Shown one piece after another: positions 59,153-64,000 of a stretch of 64,000 nt of DNA. The stretch's first letter is position 1, and each line of letters begins with the position of its first letter. Position numbers and translations under genes: made by a program. Below the pieces are notes generated by a model. It saw nothing but the letters and a program-made list of their open reading frames with translations, had not been told where the DNA came from and ran no database searches. Source of the stretch: Elephas maximus indicus (taxonomy: Eukaryota > Chordata > Mammalia > Proboscidea > Elephantidae). The stretch covers positions 11,960,924-12,024,923 of the forward strand of contig NC_064823.1 of assembly GCF_024166365.1 (NCBI RefSeq). The letters are read 5' to 3'.

Positions 59153-59325
59153 ACTGACTGGTGGCACAGTGGTTAAGAGCTACAGCTGCTAAATAAATGG
59201 TTGATAGTTTGAATCCATCAGCTGCTCTTTGGGAATCCTATGGAGCAGTTCTACTAGTTCTACTCTGCCCTATAGGGTCACTATAAATCGGATTGAACTC
59301 GATGGCAATGGGTTGTGGTTTTTTT
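59153..59325 (+). mobile_element. AfroSINE, + strand
   Basis: ctggtggcacagtggttaag, gatagtttgaatccatcagc, and tail actcgatggcaatgggttg. A short internal duplication of gttctacta occurs near 59245-59262. Confidence 0.88.
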
Positions 59326-59602
59326 GGTTTAAGCTAAGTCATCAAGGTTTAGGATTTATCCGGTCAAAAACTGGATATTCTAGGCAGAGAGGAGAACAAG
59401 AGCCAAAAACATGGGGCAGGGGTAGGGGGTACTAAAGGAAGTTTAGTACCTGTTACTGCATAAAAGTGATGCAACATTTACATAAGAGATTGCAAAAGTA
59501 GACAGGAATATGTCATGGAGGGTCCTATACAGCATGTTGATTTTTGAGACAATGAAAACAAATGAGATGAGCCCTGTAATTGCCCGATCTTAATACCTTG
59601 AG

Positions 59603-59812
59603 AGGGAAGCCATAGTGGTACAACAGTTAAGCCCGCAGCTGCTAACTGAAATGTTGGTAGTTAGAACCCATCCAGCCGCTCCATGGGAGGAAGAACTGGG
59701 GACCTGGTGATCTGCTCTCATAAAGATTACAGCCTAGAAAACTTTATAGAGCAGTACTACTCTGTCACATGGGGTCACTATTAGTCTCAAAGGAGCTTAA
59801 CAACAACAAAAC
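59603..59812 (+). mobile_element. AfroSINE (long subfamily), + strand, with RTE-like tail
   Basis: Head gggaagccatagtggtacaa, middle block gacctggtgatctgctctca, then gtcactattagtctcaaagg and a tail of aacaacaaaacac, the tail type of BovB. Confidence 0.8.
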
Positions 59813-60171
59813 ACTGTCATTACAAATGGGGGAAAAAAAAATTTACAGTGCAGAAACTTGAAGATACCTCCTTATTCAAATGATTGAAGTTAACATCACC
59901 AGGAGAAAAGCATGAAAATATCAGGTACCCCTTGATATGGTATGATGAGAAGAAAGCTTTACCTCTGTAGCATTGTTCCCAAAAATTCATAACCACAGTT
60001 GGATAATAAGAAAATATCAAAGTAACCAAAATTGTGGGATATTTTATAAAATATCTGAATAGTACTATTCAGTGTCAGTGACACAAAAGACAAAAATGGT
60101 CACAGATTGGAGGGAACTAAGAAATCATGAGAACTAAATGCAACATGAGGCTCTGGATTGGATTCTGGAAA

Positions 60172-60290
60172 AGATGGATGGATGGATGAATGGGTGGGTG
60201 GATGGATGGATGGACGGACAGACGGGTGGGTGGATGGATGGATGGATGGATGGGTAGGTGGGTGGATGGATAGAAGATAGATGGATGAAT
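60172..60290. repeat. (GGAT)n / (GGTG)n microsatellite
   Basis: About 28 tetranucleotide units, mainly gatg/ggtg, with point variants. A (GGAA)n run follows at 60308-60326. Three overlapping open frames here, all full of Ile-His-Pro-Ser, are products of the repeat. Confidence 0.95.
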
Positions 60291-60398
60291 GCATAAGAGA
60301 GAAAAAAAGGAAGGAAGGAAGGAAGAAAAAACCGAATCCAAAATCCCATAGAGACATTAGTGGAAAACTAGTAAAATTTAAATAATCAGTAGTTAATG

Positions 60399-60693
60399 TC
60401 GTTGTTGTTAGGTGCCGTCCAGTTGGTTCCGACTCATAGCGACCTTAAGCACCACAGAACTAAACGCTGCCCGGCCCTGCGCCATCCTTACAACCCTTCT
60501 TAGGCTTGAGCCCATTGTCACAGCCACTGTGTCAATCCATCTCTTTGATGGTCTTCCCCTTTTCCTCTGACCCTGTGCTTTACCAAGCATGATGTCCTTC
60601 TCCAGGGACTGATCCCTCCTGACAACACGTCCAAATTATGTAAGGCGCAGTCTTCCCATCCTTGATTCTAAGGAGCATTCTGGTTGTACTTTC
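60399..60693 (-). mobile_element. BovB/RTE LINE 3' end, minus strand
   Basis: gttgttgttaggtgccgtcc (reverse of the tail), gttccgactcatagcgacct, ggcttgagcccattgtcaca. On the minus strand the frame 60590-60408 carries GKAQGQRKRGRPSKRWIDT, the BovB C-terminal signature. Only ~295 bp remain. Well preserved. Confidence 0.88.
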
Positions 60694-60695
60694 TA

Positions 60696-62165
60696 GTGAT
60701 AGTTTTGGTAATTTTGTGCTTTTCAAGGAATTGTTCTTCTAATTTGCCTAAATCTTGGCATATGATTATTCATAATATTTGCTTGTTATACATTTATATA
60801 GATTTAGTATCTGTAGAACCTGTTATGATATCCCTCTTTAATTCTTGACATTGAAAATATGTGCTTTCTCCCGTTTTTACTTTATTAATCTTTCTATGTG
60901 TCTATCAATTCCATTAATCTTTTTAAAGAACCAATGCTTGTCTTTACTGATTTTTTTATTTGTTTGTTTTCTAGTTCATTGACTTCTGCTTTAATTTAAT
61001 TTTGTTTTCTAAATAATATAGGCACAATTTGCTCTTACATGTTTCTTAATATACTCTTCTAGCTTCTTTAATGTGTTCTTTTAACTACTTGAGGTGAAAA
61101 CTTAGCTCACAGATTTTAAACTTTTTGAACCATTATAAGCAACTAGAGCTATAAGTTTCCATTTGTGCACACATTTAGTTTCATTTTCTAATATTTATAG
61201 AATATTTTGCTTTAACTGTCATTCATTTGGCAATATTTCCCATCTACTTTTTGATTTATTATTTAACTTCTGTGCTACTTAGTAAAAAAAAAAAAAGTAG
61301 TATTGGTTAATTCCTAATATATTTGGAAATTGCTAGATATCTCTTTTTTTCTAATTTAATTTCATTGGGATCATAGTATACACTCTGCATGATTTCAATA
61401 CTTTGAAATCTATTTTTTAATGGGTCAGCCTATATTATACCTGGGTGGTGTTCTATAAATATTAAGTCAATTTAGTTAATTGTATTGTTCAAATCATCTA
61501 TTTCATTACATTCGTATCTACTTGCACTATTACTGAAAGATGGATATTAAAATTTTCATTATGATCATAAGTTTATCCTTTTCTTCCTTTAGTGCTGTTA
61601 ATTTTGCTTTCATGCACTTTAAAGCTCTGTTATTGAGTACAAATTTTAAAATGTTCTATCTTCTTACTCATTTGACTATTCTATCTATATGAAAAACTCT
61701 TTTTATCTTTGGAAATACTTGTTGCCTAATTCTAGTGTGTCCGATGCTAAAGTACCACATCGAGTTTTTGAGTTTGGATTTTGCGTATGAAGTATCTTTC
61801 AAAATTTTACTTTGAACCCTTCCGTGTCTTTTTATTTATATCTCTTGCCATCGTGTAATTTTACCTTACTTTTTTTTTTTTTTTTTTTGAACATGTAATT
61901 TACTTAACTAATTACTGGGTTTAAAATGCATTTGAAACTACTCTGGCTACATGTTTTCAAATATCCCCTAAATTCTTTTCTTGTTATTTTTGTTGTTGTT
62001 CTTTCTTTTCTGCCATTGCTTGATTTAATTGAATGTGTTTAGTATTCCATTCTATCTTCTCTATTGGCTCTTTTCCCCCTTTACTTTTCTACTCTTTGAT
62101 CTAGCGAGAATGAGAAGTTGAACTTCAGGAATGGAAGTACTAACCAGTATGGGAATAAGAACATA
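60696..62165 (-). mobile_element. Old L1 (L1M-type), antisense
   Basis: Antisense ORF2: gatatccctctttaattctt, tttttaaagaaccaatgctt (RT/linker region), then atgatttcaatactttgaaa and caaatcatctatttcattac (endonuclease region) and further upstream sequence with a poly(T) run at 61869-61890. BovB abuts its left end. Confidence 0.65.
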
Positions 62166-62171
62166 AGATTT

Positions 62172-62440
62172 GCGTGGTGGGCTGAGTAATGGCCCCCAAA
62201 GACATTCAGGTCCTAATCACTGTAATTTGTGAATGTTACCTTATATGGAAAAGTGAGTTTGCAAATATTTTTAAAGAGCTTGTGATGGGGCGATTATGCT
62301 GGATTATCTGAGTAGGTCCTACATATAATCCCAAGTGTCCTAATAAGGGGGAGGAAGATGGAGATTTGACAACAGAACACAGAACAATAGAAGGCAATGT
62401 GACCACTGAAGCAAGACCCTACCCTAGTACTCAGTCAAAA
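62172..62440 (+). repeat. MLT1-like LTR fragment, + strand
   Basis: ggctgagtaatggcccccaa, attcaggtcctaatcactgt, tatgctggattatctgagta and agtgtcctaataaggggga are the MLT1 5' half. The 3' half is missing. Confidence 0.6.
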
Positions 62441-62444
62441 TACT

Positions 62445-63767
62445 TTTCCAATGTTACTTAGGTCAGCTCCTGGCTGGAGATTTATCAATTTTATTGATCT
62501 TTTAATGAACCAGGTTTTGTTTGTGTATTTCTTTACTGTCTTCCTGCTTTCGATTTCATTCTTTTCTGTTCTAATTTTAAATATTTTTTAATTATTTATT
62601 TTACTCTGCTTGCTTTAAGGTTACATTTCTTTTAGTTCTTTAGTCTCCTAAAATGAAAGCTTAGATTATTGATTTCTAGGTCTTTCTTTTCTAATATGTG
62701 TATTCACTGCTATAAAATTTTCTCTAAGTAATGTCTTTCCTACACTGCACATATTTTGATGTTTTTTTTAATTTGAATTTACATCAAGATATTTTTCTCT
62801 TGATACTTCTTCTTTGACTCATGTTTTATTTTGAATTACATTGTTTAATCTTCATTTTTTTAAAAAAGAATTTGGTAGATATTTTTCTGCTGTTATTTCT
62901 TCTGTCTATTTAATTCCATTTATTTTGAGAACATACTTTACATTATTTCTATTCCTTTACATTTTTAAGGTGTTCTTTATGGCCCAGAATGTGGTCTATC
63001 TTGATGAATGTTCCATGACAGCTTGAAAAGAATATGTATTCTGCTGTTGTTGGGTGGAGTAGTCTATAAATATCAATTAGATCAAGTTGATTGATAGTGT
63101 CACTCAAGTCAATTATAGCTGTCTTAGGTTGGGCTCTCCAGAGGAACAAAATCAGTGAAATATATATATATATACATACATATGAGAGAGAGAGAGATTT
63201 TGAGGTAATGACTTATGCAATTTTGGAGGCTGGCAAGTCCCAAATCCATGGGTCAGGTGTCAGGCTAGAGGCTTCTCCTGACTCACATGGTTACAGAGTC
63301 TGATGAACCCAAAACCGGCGGGTCAGATGGAAGGCTGCTGGCTAACAAGGTTTCAGGAGGTGGCAAATCCCAAAATCTGCAGGTCAGGCAGCAGAGTTCT
63401 GGCTCATGTCCCAAGAACCAGAGGTCTGAGAATGACGATGACTCACATGCAGGATTGAGAGAGAGAGAGCTTTGCCAGAATATCCGTATTTATTGAATGC
63501 AGGTCACACTTCCAAGGAAACTCTCCTTTCAACTGATTGGCTACTCACATCAGATCATAAAATGAAGTACGATTACGCATATTCCAAACCACTAAGAATC
63601 ATGGTCTAGCCAAGCTTATACATCACCTTAACCATCATAATAGCCTTACTAATTTTCTCTCTGCTTGATTTTTCAATTACTAGCTGCACTGTTAAAGTTT
63701 CCAACTATAATAATGGATATGTCCTTTCTTCTTCCAATTCTATTAGTTTTTTCCTCATATATTTCAA
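62445..63767 (-). mobile_element. Second old L1, antisense, split by an LTR
   Basis: It repeats the ORF2 linker-endonuclease stretch already seen at 60.9-61.6 kb (caattttattgatcttttaa, gaatgtggtctatcttgatg, tattctgctgttgttgggtg), so it is a separate copy. L1 text stops at 63119, and resumes after the LTR at about 63645 (ccttactaattttctctctg) until BovB begins. Confidence 0.65.
63120..63639 (-). repeat. Solo LTR inside L1, minus strand, with perfect 5-bp target duplication
   Basis: Begins tgtcttaggttgggctctcc, has a TA/GA microsatellite at 63162-63200, three spaced copies of an aaatcc/ggtcagg motif, and ends with gtctagccaagcttatac and accatcata. Direct repeats atagc flank it (63115-63119, 63640-63644). 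End motifs suggest a MaLR/MLT-type LTR different from the main family here. Confidence 0.7.
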
Positions 63768-64000
63768 GGATCCAGGATTGGAGGAAGACTCATTAACAAC
63801 CTAGGATACACATATGACACAACCTTGCTTGCTAAAAATGAAGAGGACTTGAAGCACTTACTGATGAATATCAAAGACCACAACCTTCATTATGGATTAC
63901 ACCTCAACATAGAGAAAACAAAAATGCTCACAACTGGACCAATGACCAACATCATGATAAATGGAGAAAAGATTGAAGTTGTCAAGGATTCCATTTTACC
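63768..64000 (+). mobile_element. BovB/RTE LINE, + strand, running off the window
   Basis: ggattggaggaagactcatt, then a frame containing EEDLKHLLMNIKDH and later MINGEKIEVVKDS, collinear with 2041-2260 and 51905-52120. The YADD box is altered (Tyr-Asp; one codon lost) near 63812. Continues past 64000. Confidence 0.87.

Noticed and set aside
60117..60357. Three overlapping minus-strand frames rich in Ile-His-Pro-Ser as a repetitive protein
   Set aside because: They are translations of a (GGAT)n microsatellite in three frames; all frames are open because the repeat lacks stops.

Overview
The window is vertebrate nuclear DNA: AT-rich and CpG-poor, with no spliced gene, rRNA, functional tRNA gene or bacterial-type operon that I can support. 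It looks like a gene desert or a large intron built from interspersed repeats. Two repeat types point to an afrotherian mammal. One is a tRNA-like SINE (AfroSINE type; about 17 copies) with the tail '...gggtcgctatgagtcggaatcgactcgacggcaac'-like in pieces. The other is BovB/RTE LINE fragments (seven loci, mostly 3' ends). A relatively fresh L1 3' end and a MaLR-like LTR family in many well-preserved copies suggest an elephant or close relative. The species is an inference from repeat families recalled from memory, not a search result.

Layout. 1-2014: minus-strand MaLR-like provirus. 2020-2834: BovB with an intact YADD motif. 2843-5082: antisense old L1 with a SINE inside. 5.1-16.3 kb: mostly unique sequence with MIR, MER5-like, MaLR-like and MLT1-like LTRs, a twin-primed (inverted) BovB at 9674-10273 and a LINE2 fragment near 13 kb. 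16.3-18 kb: antisense LINE2 split by a MIR. 19.86-22.1 kb: two antisense L1 pieces. 23.36-24.0 kb: SINE beside BovB. 24.76-25.64 kb: LTR-like sequence. 26037-28384: nearly full-length, dead Tigger1 DNA transposon. 30.48-31.03 kb: solo LTR. 31368-32623: young 5'-truncated L1 with perfect 14-bp target duplications, inside an older LINE2-like block.

34283-39175: a MaLR-like solo LTR (TSD gtcat) split by a degraded gammaretrovirus-like provirus (34527-39007). That provirus has two ~500-bp LTRs, a lysine-tRNA-like primer site, broken pol pieces, a polypurine tract and a 4-bp TSD. 39.2-46.3 kb: mostly unique sequence with SINEs, including the best candidates for conserved regulatory DNA. 46913-49570: three MaLR-like LTRs and one internal region (LTR-LTR-int-LTR). 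51.9-56.5 kb: BovB, an MLT1-like LTR, two short DNA transposons with TA targets, and a 170-bp-arm inverted repeat at 54145-54668. 57.5-60.4 kb: a tandem duplication, LINE2, SINEs and a GGAT microsatellite. 60.4-64 kb: nested BovB, L1, MLT1-like and LTR insertions.

Nothing here behaves as a cooperating gene system. The real content is a layered insertion history that can be read from target-site duplications. All coding sequence seen belongs to dead mobile elements. I did not find a previously undescribed functional system. The least explained structure is the large inverted repeat with a third partial copy near 54.1-54.8 kb.
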